DNA of 64,000 nucleotides from Branchipolynoe longqiensis (GCA_030323885.1 CM059198.1:61716917-61780916), one strand, 5' to 3'. Shown: positions 8,765 through 18,875, numbered from the stretch's first letter. The notes: generated by a model from the sequence alone, not told the origin. Translations and numbers: made by a program.

Positions 8765-9087
8765 TGAGTGTGTTGGTGCATGCAATAATAGTACCAACAA
8801 AATTAAAATTGTGTAAGCTGAAGGTTTTCAGTTCCTGTCATATATTTTTTAGATAAATACCCTAATTTGGTCGTTATAATCTACAATACTTTAGCCTGAA
8901 TTAACTTGTTTTTAATCTAATTAGAGGGTTAGCATCGGCGATATTTGAACTAAAAATGTACTGAATTAATTTTGGAGGGCTCACTGAAATGTTGGAGGAC
9001 ATACACTTTGTAGACCCATTTTCCAGCATAGCGCAGGAGGACAAAACTGCGGGGATTGCTTAATGAGTGCACCAGTAACCAAATTAG
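8765..9087. other. unassigned stretch
   Basis: Non-coding, with no repeat recognised. Confidence 0.3.
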
Positions 9088-9322
9088 ATTGGTTGTTGGG
9101 GTTTTACGTCCGGGCAACATCTAAGGTTATATCAGGGTGGGTACCGACTTGTAACAGTGTACATCAATGGCGCCTATATAGTCCTGCCCCACTGGGAGAC
9201 CAGGTTACCAGCTCCACTGGGTCACATTATCCTGACACTGAGCCAACCAGTAACTTGGCTTATCTTAGTTATGGTAAGCGCCAGGCTAGGAAGCGACAAC
9301 TATCAATTTTTAAGTCATTGGC
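9088..9322 (-). mobile_element. SINE-A, antisense, head missing
   Basis: GGTTGTTGGGGTTTTACGTCC at the left, GTAACAGTGTACATCAATGG in the middle and ATCAATTTTTAAGTCATTGG at the right match the family A tail and body. Confidence 0.8.
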
Positions 9323-9690
9323 CTACAGTTGTATTGTGTTACCAGATATGGAGTGTGCCCAGGACCCGTATGCATGGGGGCGTGTGACACCACCCGAGTT
9401 TTGGCGGGCACCACACGGCTAACAGAGGAAAATCCGCATACAAGAAGTGGTGCCAGCGCTAACGCCGACCGTAGCCTAGGCTAAGCTAAACTGCTTTCAT
9501 ATCAGGGTCAACGGCGGTGTTAGGTACCGATTAGGCCCAAATCTATTCAATGCTATGATATTTAACAGAATTACATACTCAATAAGTGAAATTTCATCAA
9601 ATTAACCCTAAAATCAAAGCGATATTAATGCCACCGCTAAATCGGTGGCGATATTAATATTTTGGAATCTACGAATGTAAACAAAACAAA
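9323..9690. other. unassigned stretch
   Basis: Non-coding, with no repeat recognised. A short local repetition of GCGATATTAAT occurs near 9620-9660. Confidence 0.3.
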
Positions 9691-10349
9691 TTGCCGAACA
9701 AGCTGAACTCTGTTCTGGAATTCACCTACCTCGGAAGCACTATATCAAGTGATGGACGGATTGATGCTGAAATACAGAGCAGGATGGCCAAGGCCAGCAC
9801 ATCTTTCGGCCGACTATGCCAGAGACTCTGGAACAACCATCATGTGTCCATGCGGGTCAAAGGCAAGATCTACTGTGCAATCGTGCTATCCACCCTACTA
9901 TATGGAGCCGAGGCCTGGACAGTGCACAGATGACAGGTGAAAAAGCTGCATCCCTTCATGATGCGACATCTGCGTTCAATCATAAGGCTAACCTGGAAGG
10001 ACAAAGTGACAAATAAGGAAATACTCGAACAGACGGGGCTGCCCTCTATGGAAGATCTTCTGGTCAAAAAGAATCTCCGGTGGACTGGACACCTCATGAG
10101 GATATCATCAGACAGGCTACCAAAGCAGATCCTCTATTCTCAACTGTCTTCTGGTTACAGAGAGAGAGGGCGTCCTCGTCTCCGGTTCAAGCATACCATC
10201 AAGAGAAACCTGAAGCTGAGAGACATTAAGACCGACTCATGGACATCACTCTCACAGCAGAGAACTAAATGGAGAGCGGCAGTCAATTAATGAAAGCAGT
10301 CTTTGTCGCATCATGACCGACAGCATGATGATGATGATGATGATGATGA
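9691..10349 (+). pseudogene. C-terminal part of a non-LTR retrotransposon ORF
   Basis: One frame runs 9691-10290 interrupted by a single TGA at 9931-9933 (an Arg CGA to TGA change would explain it). The protein shows FTYLGSTISSDG, YGAEAW, KVTNKEILE, RWTGHLMR and GRPRLRFK. This is the common C-terminal region after the reverse transcriptase palm in several LINE groups. A (ATG)n tail follows at about 10321-10349. The palm domain is lost by 5' truncation. A shorter, younger-looking copy lies at 16567. Confidence 0.85.
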
Positions 10350-10375
10350 CAGAAATCTTTATTGACAGAAATCTC

Positions 10376-10692
10376 TGGTGCCCCTGTCAGTAGAACCCAG
10401 GCTTCCCATGCAGAAGATCAGGAGTTCAAAATCCGGCCAAGTCAAAACTTTGACTCACAAAATGGATATTTTTCGCTTCCTAGCCTGCTGCATTACATTA
10501 CTAGGATAAGACAATAACTGGTAAACTCAGTATCAGGATAAATGTGACTTGTGTGGGATATTCAGTCATGGTGCCAGCGGCCTGGTTTCCTAGTGGGGCA
10601 GCACTATGCAGTCACCATGAGTGCGCACTGTCACAAGTCGGTACCCATCCTGATATGACCTTAGATTTGCTAGGATGTAAAGCAACAACAAA
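10376..10692 (+). mobile_element. SINE-A, sense, third head type
   Basis: The head reads GTGCCCCTGTCAGTAGAACC..CAGGAGTTCAAAATCC, then the usual body (GACTCACAAAATGGATA.., GTGCGCACTGTCACAAGTCGG) and an (AAC)n tail. The same head occurs at 13715. Confidence 0.75.
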
Positions 10693-10825
10693 CTATTGTT
10701 TTGGTATCCCCTGTAGACGCTCTATGCGCAGAGTAAATGCGCAGTCGGTGTTTTGTCAGAGCTCTACCCAGCATGCAGTAGGAGGAGCTTTACCACGGAG
10801 CATGCGCACTGAACTGAACTCGGAT

Positions 10826-11670
10826 TGTGAGTCAATATTGGAAGCTAGTATTAAGTTTCTAGCGAGTTAACATTTGATGCAGTGAATATTGAACCATGCC
10901 TTTTTGGATTTTAATGAATAAACTAACACGTGACAATGAATGTGCGAATGTGACAATGAAAGTGTGATGTGGTGCCGACTTGTGACAGTGCCAAAATAAT
11001 TAATTGTCCAAATTTCCACTTCAAATATCTCAAAAGTTAGCCATTTAAAAGAGAAGTTACTTCAAACTCAAGTAAGATTAGTTAACACAGGTTGGTTGGT
11101 TGTTGGAGTTTTGCATCTTGGCAACATCTAAGGTCATATCAGTATGGATACCGACTTGTGACAGTGCACACTCATGACCACTTAATAGTGCCAATCCACT
11201 GGGAGACCAGGCAGCCGGCGCCATGACCTGATATCTTACTCAGTTACATTATCAAGACACCATGCCAAGTAGTCCTCGCCTTATCCTAATAATGCCGATC
11301 GCCTGGCTAGGAAGTGACAAGTATCAATTTGTAAGTCATTGGTCTGACTCCACCAGGGTTCGAACCCATTGGTTCGAATCCCACGATCTACCAAAACGGG
11401 ATACGCACGCTCAACTCATTCGGCCATCACCATTGGTCAATTGTGGGTCAAGTGGAAGCTAGTCTAAGTTTCGAGCGAGTTAACATCTAACGCAGTGAAT
11501 ATTTATTGAACGTACCTTTTTGGATTTTAATGAATAAACTAAAACTAACACGTGAGAATGAATGTGCATTGTGACAATGAAGGTGTGATGTGGTACCGAC
11601 TTGTGACAGTGCCAAAATTAATTGTACATATTTCCACTTCAAATATTTCAAAAGTTAGCCATTTAAAATT
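10826..11670. repeat. segmental direct duplication flanking a SINE
   Basis: About 230 bp at 10826-11058 (GGAAGCTAGTATTAAGTTTC ... AAAGTTAGCCATTTAAAA) recur at 11438-11670 with roughly 10 percent divergence and small indels. The SINE-A at 11091-11432 sits between them. Both copies include a piece of MITE family E at their right ends. Confidence 0.7.
11091..11432 (-). mobile_element. SINE-A, antisense, near full length
   Basis: It runs from the tail GGTTGGTTGGTTGTTGGAG to the inverted tRNA-like head (CCAAAACGGGATACGCACGC..CATTCGGCCATC). Confidence 0.85.
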
Positions 11671-12380
11671 GCATAGTCCGATGGTTTTGAGTTCTGTACT
11701 TTTACTGAGATAAATATATTAAATTGATCATTATAATATACCTTACTCTAGGGTGGGTGTCAGTCCCCGATAACACTCAAACACATTTTACTAAGTTGCG
11801 TTGATTTGTTGGCCCTGAGCCAACAATTCTCCAGTGTAGACAGTATGCATGACCTTTTTACTAAAGTAAAACAAGAAAACATTTTAGCCTTTTTGAGGGC
11901 AGCTGGACTGTACCACCTCATATAGCTTACTAAATAAATTCTATCAATTATTAATAAAACTTTTCTTTTTCTATGGGAATTTGTTTCCCTTGACCACAAA
12001 TATATGATTGTGAGCTTTCTAATTTAATGAGTGTCTATTGGCACATAATTGATTGTCTGCTTTTACATGTAAAAGCGATGGTTTGAACAAAAAACAAACA
12101 TTTCTCGCCATGAATATGGCCTATGCTGCCAACACGGCGTAAAGCAACCACCAATCAATCAATCAACCTTACTCTAGGTTGAAGTAACTTCTATTTTAAA
12201 TGGCTAACTTTTGAGATATTTGAAGTGTAACCAGGTAAAATTAGTTTTGGCAAACATTCCAAAACCCTGACGCCATAGGCTTATGGAGTAACAGGTTATA
12301 TTAAATTGGCTTGTATTCCATAACAGTCAACCTATTATATTTATCCAAATAGATGAAAAGAAAATACAAAACCATCGGAC
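11668..12380. mobile_element. MITE family E split by a SINE-G insertion
   Basis: The left part (TTGCATAGTCCGATGG ... ACCTTACTCTAGG) and the right part (CTTACTCTAGGTTGAAGTAAC ... AAAACCATCGGAC) join once 11753-12166 is removed. Confidence 0.75.
11753..12166 (+). mobile_element. SINE-like element, family G, with 12-bp target duplication
   Basis: Flanked by the direct duplication CCTTACTCTAGG (11741-11752 and 12167-12178). It begins GTGGGTGTCAGTCCCCGA and ends with GCCAACACGGCGTAAAGC followed by (AATC)n. A second copy in the opposite orientation is at 43293-43732. It has no ORF. The 3' end resembles that of SINE-A. No clear tRNA A/B boxes were found, so it may be a deleted LINE rather than a SINE. 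Confidence 0.75.
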
Positions 12381-12509
12381 AAAACATTGGTAACAGTATC
12401 CAATAAAGACAATGCTAGCTCCGCCCCTCACCCCAGCCCTAATTCGTGCTGCCCTGCCCTGTGTCTGATCTGAACCTGTCCCTAAGGTGTGCCACGGCCC
12501 CCCTGATTC

Positions 12510-12709
12510 TGGTTGTTGGAGTTTCACGTCCTACCAACATCTAAGGTCGTATCATGATGGGCACCGAGTTGTGACAGTGCACACTCATGGCCACTTTATA
12601 GTGCCGATCCACTGGGACACCAGGCGGCTGGCACCATGACCTGATATCCCACTCAGTCAGATTATCCTGACACTGAGCCAACCAGTCCTTTCCCTATCCT
12701 AATAATGCA
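12510..12709 (-). mobile_element. SINE-A, antisense, 3' part
   Basis: GTTGTTGGAGTTTCACGTCC to CTATCCTAATAATGC. The head side is missing. Confidence 0.8.
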
Positions 12710-12727
12710 CCAGTAAGAAAATTAGAT

Positions 12728-13068
12728 CGGTTGTTGGGGTTTTACATCCTGGCAACATCTCTGGTTATATCAGGACGGGTACCGACTTGTGACAGTGCGC
12801 ACTCATGGTGACTTTATAGTCCTGCCCCACAGGGAGACCAGGCCACCAGCACCATGACCTGATATCCCACTCGGTCACATTATCCTGGCACTGAGCCGGC
12901 CATTACTTGCCCTATCTTAATTATGCTAAGTGCCAGACTAGGAAGCGACAAGTATCAATTTTGAAGTCATTGGTTTGACTCGACCATGGGTCGAACATGC
13001 GGGTTCAAATCCAATGATCTACCAAAACGGGAGACAGACGCTCAACTCATTTGGCTATCCCGTCTAGC
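12728..13068 (-). mobile_element. SINE-A, antisense, near full length
   Basis: The tail GGTTGTTGGGGTTTTACATCC and the inverted head ending GGCTATCCCGTCTAG are both present. It lies 19 bp from the previous copy in the same orientation. Confidence 0.85.
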
Positions 13069-13714
13069 CCCACTGAATCATGCTCCTCCCCTCCCATCCC
13101 CCGCCCCTGAAATCCTAGCCCTTCCCTCTCCTGAAATACCCTGTGGCTAAAGCCTTAAACCCCAATTTACAGCATCAGGATCCAGTTCCTGACTGGGATA
13201 TGACCATAGCAGAGTCCAGACCCATGTGAAGATATGGAATTCAAAGCTATTTCAAGGCTTTTCAAGGCTGTTAGGAATTCATTTATATTTCATGAAAAAG
13301 CGACAATAGCAAATGGTGATTTCTGACTAATTTAGATTAATCGGGACAGTTTAATGGAATTCAAGGCTTTTCAAGACTAATTACCCCAAATAGGTTACAT
13401 TTAAGGCTTTTCAATGCCTTGAAACGGTGTAAGTGAAGTTCCAGACTGTTCAAGACTTTCCAGGCCCCATACGGACCCTGCCTTAAGTGTTGCTAGAGCA
13501 TAAAACCTGATTGAATCAAGTCGGCATGACATTTGAGTAACATGTCTCTGGCATCACCAACTAAGGAGCCGTCTAAAGTTGTCGTCATTTCCACAGCCGT
13601 ACAAAGCATGCGACAGTGTTTTGCGGGGGGGGGGGGGGAGGGGGGCCAGTCATGTTAGACTTTTATGGTTTAATAACATGATAATATGACATAAACCGCC
13701 ATTAACCAGCCGCA
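13069..13714. repeat. unassigned stretch with AAGGCTTTTCAAGG-type reiteration and a poly-G run
   Basis: Between about 13210 and 13490 variants of GGAATTCAAGGCTTTTCAAGG recur five or six times in both orientations, like the subterminal part of a MITE. A run of about 15 G occurs near 13624-13639. No coding frame is convincing. Confidence 0.4.
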
Positions 13715-14450
13715 GTGCCCCTACCGGTAGAAACCAGGCTTCCCATGCAGAAGGTCAAGAGTTCATAATCCAGCCGGCTCAAACCACTGACTTACAAAAT
13801 GGATACATATCGCTACCTAGATACAAGATTCACCCCGTACTGCTGCAGTAGGGGTGCAAACCAACCCTATGTAAAAGGTGGCGAAAATGCGGGTCAAAGA
13901 ATTGAGAGCCTAATTTCACAATGTAAGATGCAACAATTATTCTTTACATATGTCTTATAATTTACCCGCTACCTTTGAGTTGAAAAATATAATATAATAT
14001 CTAGTTTAATAAGATTTAAAAGTGAAATCGACGGCATTCTACGGCCGCCATCTTGTCTTTTTTGCATTCTCTCCCATTTCACCAACTCTGTGCCAATATG
14101 CATAATATGGGTAGCCATTTGATACTGGAGCCACATACTGGAGCCTCACTTCCATACTAATGCTATTTTCGCCCGTATTTATATAAGGCTGGTCTTCACC
14201 CGTGTACTACAAGTACCGGGTGAATCCTTTATCTAATCGCTACCTAGCTTGGTGCCTGGCAGTTCTAAGATAGGGCAAGGACTGGTTAGCTCAGTGTCAG
14301 GATAATGTAACTGAGTGGGATATTGGGTCATGGTGCCAGTTGCATGGTCTACCAGTGTGGCAGCACTATGCAGTTCGCCATTAAAAGTGAACGGTGACAA
14401 GTCGGTACCATCCTGATACGACCATAGATGTTGCTAGAACATAAACCCCA
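13715..14450 (+). mobile_element. SINE-A, sense, split by a MITE
   Basis: Head and first body part at 13715-13817, remainder at 14236-14450 (ATCGCTACCTAGCTTGG ... ACCCCAACAAAC). The gap is the 418-bp element at 13818. The head is the third type, as at 10376. Confidence 0.8.
13818..14235. mobile_element. Mutator-like MITE with 9-bp target duplication, copy 1
   Basis: Exactly 418 bp. It starts TAGATACAAGATTCACCCCG and ends with the inverse. It is flanked by ATCGCTACC on both sides (13809-13817 and 14236-14244) and inserted into a SINE-A, so the target sequence is known. It shares length and termini with 26672-27089. No ORF. The superfamily is inferred from the 9-bp duplication. Confidence 0.85.
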
Positions 14451-14820
14451 ACAAACAAGGATAAACCGTTATCATGTTCTATGGTAAAATAATGAACCGT
14501 ACCACTCTAGCTTTGCTAGACATTTTAGTAAGCTATTTGGGGGAATCTGGAAAAGTAGTGGTATATGACTGTGAACATGGAAGCTTCAGTTGAGCCCTGG
14601 ATAAATGGAAAACTAAATTTACCCACGTCACTTTTGCTTCACTTAAATCGCAATGTCAATGGAACCTTGCCAGTGATTTAGCTACATAAATACGTTGATT
14701 TGTACTTATAGTTGCTTTAAATTGAGTGGTCGCACACCACAAGATGAGAAAAACATGAATAAACATAAACAATTAGTGCAGTCCAATTACAGGTGCTGCC
14801 ATCTAGACTAAAGCAGAATA
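14451..14820. other. unassigned stretch
   Basis: Non-coding AT-rich sequence with no recognised repeat. Confidence 0.3.
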
Positions 14821-15841
14821 CAGTATAACCCCGTTAAACCAAACTTGAAGGGACCCTAGAAATTTGTTTGGATTAACCGATCATTGGTTTAACCGAGCTT
14901 TGACTTTGACTTTGAGTTGGCTTTGGCAAAAACGTGGGTGCATTTTCCATGATGTGCGCAACATGGGTAATTGAGAGTAATTGAGACTGTATATTCGCAG
15001 TAGATTTCAAAGTGACTATTGGCACCGTCTATATTGTCATTCTGAACTAACGAAATGGCCGCCGATTGATGCGCCACCTACTGTAAATTCTCTGAAACCG
15101 ATATTATGCAGTTAATGAAATTGCGCAGTAGATTTAATGTGACTATTGGCGCCATCTACATTGTCCTTGTGAACTAACGAATGGCCGCTGACCAACGCGC
15201 CACCTACTGTAAATTCCGACCAACGGCTATGACGCAGTTCGCAAATCTAGACACTTCAACCAGAGCCTTTCAACCGATCGGACGTGTTTCCTTAGCATGG
15301 ATTTGCCATCCCACCCACCCAACTAATAACATAGATCGTTAGGGTTAAGTGCCTGAAATCCTCAAACTATATAAATCATCAACATCTTCAACCTAACTGT
15401 AACAAGCTAAAATAGAAAGATTAAATGCCACTATATATTACTGACTCGAGTTTTGTTCAATTATGAATGTAATATACAATGTATGTGGACACTATGATTA
15501 TTGTTTTTTATGTATATAAAGTGTCGCCCCATTAAACCAAGCTCGGTTAAATCAAGCGATTGGTTAATCCAAACTTTTGTTGGCGACCCGTTTAAATACT
15601 ACCATTTATCATATAATAAAGTCTCAGATGACCTTAAAACCACATGAAAGTTTGGTTTAACTGTACCGGAAGTGGCCTGGGGCCGACAACTTTGTTTGGA
15701 TTAACGGAATTTGGATTAACCGACTTTGGTTTAATCAACTTTTTTATATGATAAATAGTAGTATTTTGCCAGGCCGCCGAAAAAAGTTTGGATTAACCGA
15801 TCGTTTGGTTTAACCGAGCTTGGTTTAACGGGGTTGTACTG
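14821..15841. mobile_element. pogo/Tc1-mariner-like MITE carrying a nested YR remnant
   Basis: Ends are CAGTATAACCCCGTTAAACC and, inverted, CAGTACAACCCCGTTAAACC, flanked by TA (14819-14820 and 15842-15843). The interior repeats the phrase GGTTTAACCGAGCTTGG and its inverse. Bases 14943-15462 are a different element. A 387-bp relative without that insertion is at 60096. Confidence 0.8.
14943..15462 (+). mobile_element. recombinase-less relative of YR element 2 (A-linker-B)
   Basis: It starts around CATGATGTGCGCAACATG (14948-14965) followed by GGTAATTGA, and continues with A-type sequence similar to 28328-28660 (GGCGCCATCTA, AATGGCCGC, GCGCCACCTA). Next come the linker CCCACCCACCCAACTAATA and a B-type segment starting GGGTTAAGTGCCTG and ending TTCAATTA. 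It corresponds to the A2-linker-B2 half of element 2 with no coding part. Confidence 0.75.
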
Positions 15842-16132
15842 TAACTAGGTTTGATTTGATTGCTTGTGTGGGTGTATATATATATATATATCTTTATACT
15901 GTTTTTATTTTGTATACATCTAGTCTACTGATAGAATTTTCTTGGTGACAGGACGCATCATCTCTCTTTTCTTTTTGTTTCCAGTTTAATAATAAAAAAA
16001 AGGAATTTCAGCATATAGACATAAATCCATATATACGCAAAATAACATGTAAATATATCTTGCACACTTAGAAATCCATATATACACATACACACATATA
16101 CATATGCACACATATATATGTAGCTATACATA
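15842..16132. other. AT-rich stretch with TATA/CA microsatellites
   Basis: Contains short (AT)n runs at 15878-15890 and a CATATA/CACA-rich part at 16077-16130. No gene. Confidence 0.5.
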
Positions 16133-16318
16133 TGTAGTGGTCTGCACTGACCTCTCAGGCAAGGAGCTGCAGAGACGGGTAGGCGTGGGTAGTATGGTGA
16201 TACCAGGGAGCCTCGGTGGTGTTATGGTTAGCACACTGGCCCGGAATGCAAAGAGATGGGGGTTCGACTCCTGCTCTAGGTGCAATATTTCCCATTTTCT
16301 TCATCCCCACGACACATA
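16133..16318 (+). mobile_element. SINE family D, monomer
   Basis: GTAGTGGTCTGCACTGACC, the tRNA-like GGGAGCCTCGGTGGTGTTATGG, the B-box GGGGTTCGACTCC and the end TTTCCCATTTTC match one half of the dimer at 1716. Confidence 0.75.
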
Positions 16319-16354
16319 TATGCATATAACAAAATTCGTCCAGTGTGTGTCACG

Positions 16355-16480
16355 GGGAGAGAGGCGAGGAAGCGACAGTTATCAATTTTGTACGTCATTG
16401 GTTTGTCTCGACCGGAAATCGAACTTCCAACCTTCCGCACGGGAGGCATGCGCTCTATCGATTCGGCCACCGCCTCCGGT
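16355..16480 (-). mobile_element. SINE-A head fragment, antisense, second head type
   Basis: AGGAAGCGACAGTTATC, GTCATTGGTTTGTCTCG and the inverted head GCACGGGAGGCATGCGCTC. Confidence 0.7.
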
Positions 16481-16556
16481 ATATATATATATATAGCATA
16501 GCTTATATATATATATATATATGCATATATAAATATATATATATATATATAAAAAG
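16481..16556. repeat. (AT)n microsatellite
   Basis: Near-pure TATATA broken by GCATAGCTT and GCATATAAA. Short frames across it are artefacts. Confidence 0.9.
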
Positions 16557-16566
16557 TATATTTACA

Positions 16567-16910
16567 TGAAGGACAAAGTGACAAATAAGGAAATACTCGA
16601 ACGGACGGGGCTGCGCTCTATGGAAGATCTTCTGATCAAAAAGAATCTCTGGTGGACTGGACACCTCATGAGGATGTCAGCAGACAGGCTACCAAAGCAG
16701 ATTCTCTATTCTCAACTATCTTCTGGTTACAGAAAGAGAGGGCACCCTCATCTCCGGTTCAAGGATACCATCAAGAGAAACCTGAAGCTGAGAGACATTA
16801 AGACCGACTCATGGACGCAACATTCACAGCAGAGAGCTAAATGGAGAGCGGCAGTCAAGTAATGAAAGCAGTCTTTGTCGCATCGCGACTGATAGCATGA
16901 TGATGATGAT
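16567..16910 (+). pseudogene. 5'-truncated LINE fragment (same family as 9691)
   Basis: A 98-codon open frame (16566-16862) reads MKDKVTNKEILERTGL and ends WRAAVK-stop, matching the last 100 codons of the 9691 copy closely but without its premature stop. It is followed by the same short 3' UTR and (GAT)n tail. Only the C-terminus was inserted. Confidence 0.85.
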
Positions 16911-17085
16911 ATTTACATATAAGTATGTGTATATATGAGTATATGTATATGGGTCGTTTCATGGTAAATGGGACCAATGTCTTTTCCAGTATGTAAAGGT
17001 ACAAAACAATTATTGAAAGAGTAGAGGAGTTATTTTCTTTATAGAACTGTTATTCTTACACTTTGGAGGGATAGATATGAACAAA

Positions 17086-17530
17086 TTGGGCATGTTGCAT
17101 AGGCAACATGGGTAATTCGGGACCGAGACAGGACACCTGGGATCCCACCACTATACACCCCGACCTATACTTTTAGTTCCCCCTTTTGAATAAAGGTGGT
17201 AGGTGACTCCATAAAGGTGACTCCATTTGGGCCCCGTGCCCACGCACTGGTAGCCGCCGCTTGTACCCGGGCGCCCTCCTGTGACGTCACTTCCACCCTG
17301 CCACCTCCACAGATGGCACTTTACCACCAGACGCTGGTCTGACAACACCACCCGCCTTTTCTCACCGCCCTACCCGACCCTACTTTAAGACTTTGACATG
17401 ATAGGGTTGAGTGCCTGGATCCTGCAGAGACTCGAACTTGATACCTTATTTTTTACCCTCACCATTGTGCCACATCACCTTGACCTGTGTTTCCTCCTAC
17501 CTTAGATTAATAAAATCCCATACTAAGTAG
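17086..17530 (+). mobile_element. recombinase-less YR-type element, GC-rich subtype
   Basis: Begins with a perfect inverted core, CATGTTGC-ATAG-GCAACATG (17091-17110), followed by GGTAATTCGGGACCGAGAC. A-type GC-rich sequence with CCACC motifs follows, then TAGGGTTGAGTGCCTGG (17401), which matches the start of the B repeats of both complete YR elements. The right boundary is uncertain. Confidence 0.6.
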
Positions 17531-18036
17531 TCCTGTGTGGTGTCCTGAATTAAGGCCAAAGTGACATAGTAAAAAAAAAGCCAACATGTTCATTCCAAAA
17601 ATATAGTGTTTTAAAGGCATGGATTTGCTACATGGAGAATGTGGCCTTTTCTACAGGCTACCAGCCCTTTATTTGGCATAGGACATTACCTGTTAGTCAA
17701 TGAAATATAAAAGAAGACTTTTACTTGAAATAAATATTAAATGTGTATGCATATATATTTTTTTTCTATCTAATATTCCATGGTGATTAAACTGGTTCTG
17801 GATGTAACTGTTGCGTCCCCTGCTTGTTAAATTACGAAACATGTTATCCTGGGAATACCAGTGCTTCAGTAAAAAGACAGTTGCTATTGTTGCATGTGTA
17901 AGGCTATTTTCTAGTACCACAGCTCATAATATAAATTTTCTACAAAGCTTTATGGGGGGGAACAGAAATTGAAGTTCCATATTATTGTTAGTGTCCCCTT
18001 CTATTGTGTTATGTCCACAACTCAAACTTGGGAAGA
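17531..18036. other. unassigned stretch
   Basis: AT-rich and non-coding, lying inside the 16949-18738 inverted-terminus structure. Confidence 0.3.
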
Positions 18037-18376
18037 CCAGATGGGATGGCCGAATGAGTTAGAGCATCCGTCTCCCATGTTGGTAGATCATGGGGTCGTG
18101 GGTTCGAACCCTGGTCAAGTCAAACCAATGACTTAAAAATTGATACTTGTCGCTTCCTAGCCTGGCGCTCGGCATTATTAGGATAGGACAAGGACTGGTT
18201 GGCTCAGTGTCAGGATAATGTGACTGAGTGGGATATCAGGTCATGGTGCTGGTGGCCTGGCCTTCCAGTGGGGCAGCACTATAAAGTCGCCATGAGTGCG
18301 CACTGTCACAAGTAGGTACCCGTCCTGATATGACCTTAGATGTTGCTAGGACGTAAAACAACAACAAACAAACAAA
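18037..18376 (+). mobile_element. SINE-A, full-length reference copy
   Basis: This copy shows the whole family plan. The tRNA-like head (GATGGCCGAATGAGTTAGAG; B-box GGGTTCGAACCCTGG) is followed by the body: AATGACTTAAAAATTGATAC, CTCAGTGTCAGGATAATGTG, GGGATATCAGGTCATGG, GCACTATAAAGTCGCCATG and GTGCGCACTGTCACAAG. The 3' end is TCCTGATATGACCTTAGATG..GGACGTAAAAC with an (AAC/AAAC)n tail. The head looks Leu/Ser-like with a long variable part. Transcription by Pol III and mobilisation by a LINE sharing the 3' end are inferred from SINE biology. Confidence 0.9.
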
Positions 18377-18774
18377 CGTGGGAATAATATAATCATCCTA
18401 TTCAGATTTCTTGACAGTGCATTTCAATACTTAGGGGAACACAACATAAAAATGAATTGTTTCATGCAATAAATTTTCTTAAATAATTGTTTTGATTAAT
18501 AAATCCATACTTGTTGAATAATCAGTCCACACTTGGGGCTGGCTACTCAATCAGTTCTCATTTTTCTGACAAAATGGTAAGCTCAACTATCTTTTCCTTC
18601 ATGTTACCAGTATATATATATATCAGATATATATATGTACAAGAGTTGACTACTCAGCGAAAAATTTAGGAAAATACACAATATTCACTGTTGACCCTCA
18701 TGTAACATTTTGGCCCCATTTACCATGAAACGATCCATATATATATATATAATAGAGAAAGAGGGAGAGAGAGA
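18377..18774. other. unassigned AT-rich stretch
   Basis: Contains short TATATA runs at 18611-18635 and 18738-18751 and the right terminus of the 16949 structure. No gene. Confidence 0.3.
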
Positions 18775-18827
18775 GTTGGTTGGTGCATTTTTACGTCCTG
18801 GCAACATTTACGGTCAAATCATGACGG

Positions 18828-18858
<31 letters not shown>

Positions 18859-18868
18859 GGAGAGAAAT
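18753..18868. repeat. GA-rich microsatellite interrupted by a SINE-A tail
   Basis: (GA)n/GAGAGA tracts at 18753-18774 and 18828-18868 surround an antisense SINE-A tail at 18775-18828. Confidence 0.8.
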
Positions 18869-18875
18869 AAAAAGT

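Larger units (their letters stand above)
16949..18738. mobile_element. putative DNA transposon remnant with 27-bp inverted termini and nested insertions
   Basis: The left end GGGTCGTTTCATGGTAAATG (16951) and the inverted right end GGATCGTTTCATGGTAAATG (18737) differ at one base, and the match extends through GGG.CCAA on both sides. Both ends lie in TATA-rich DNA. Between them are a YR-type remnant (17086-17530), a SINE-A (18037-18376) and unassigned DNA with no transposase frame. Confidence 0.55.
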
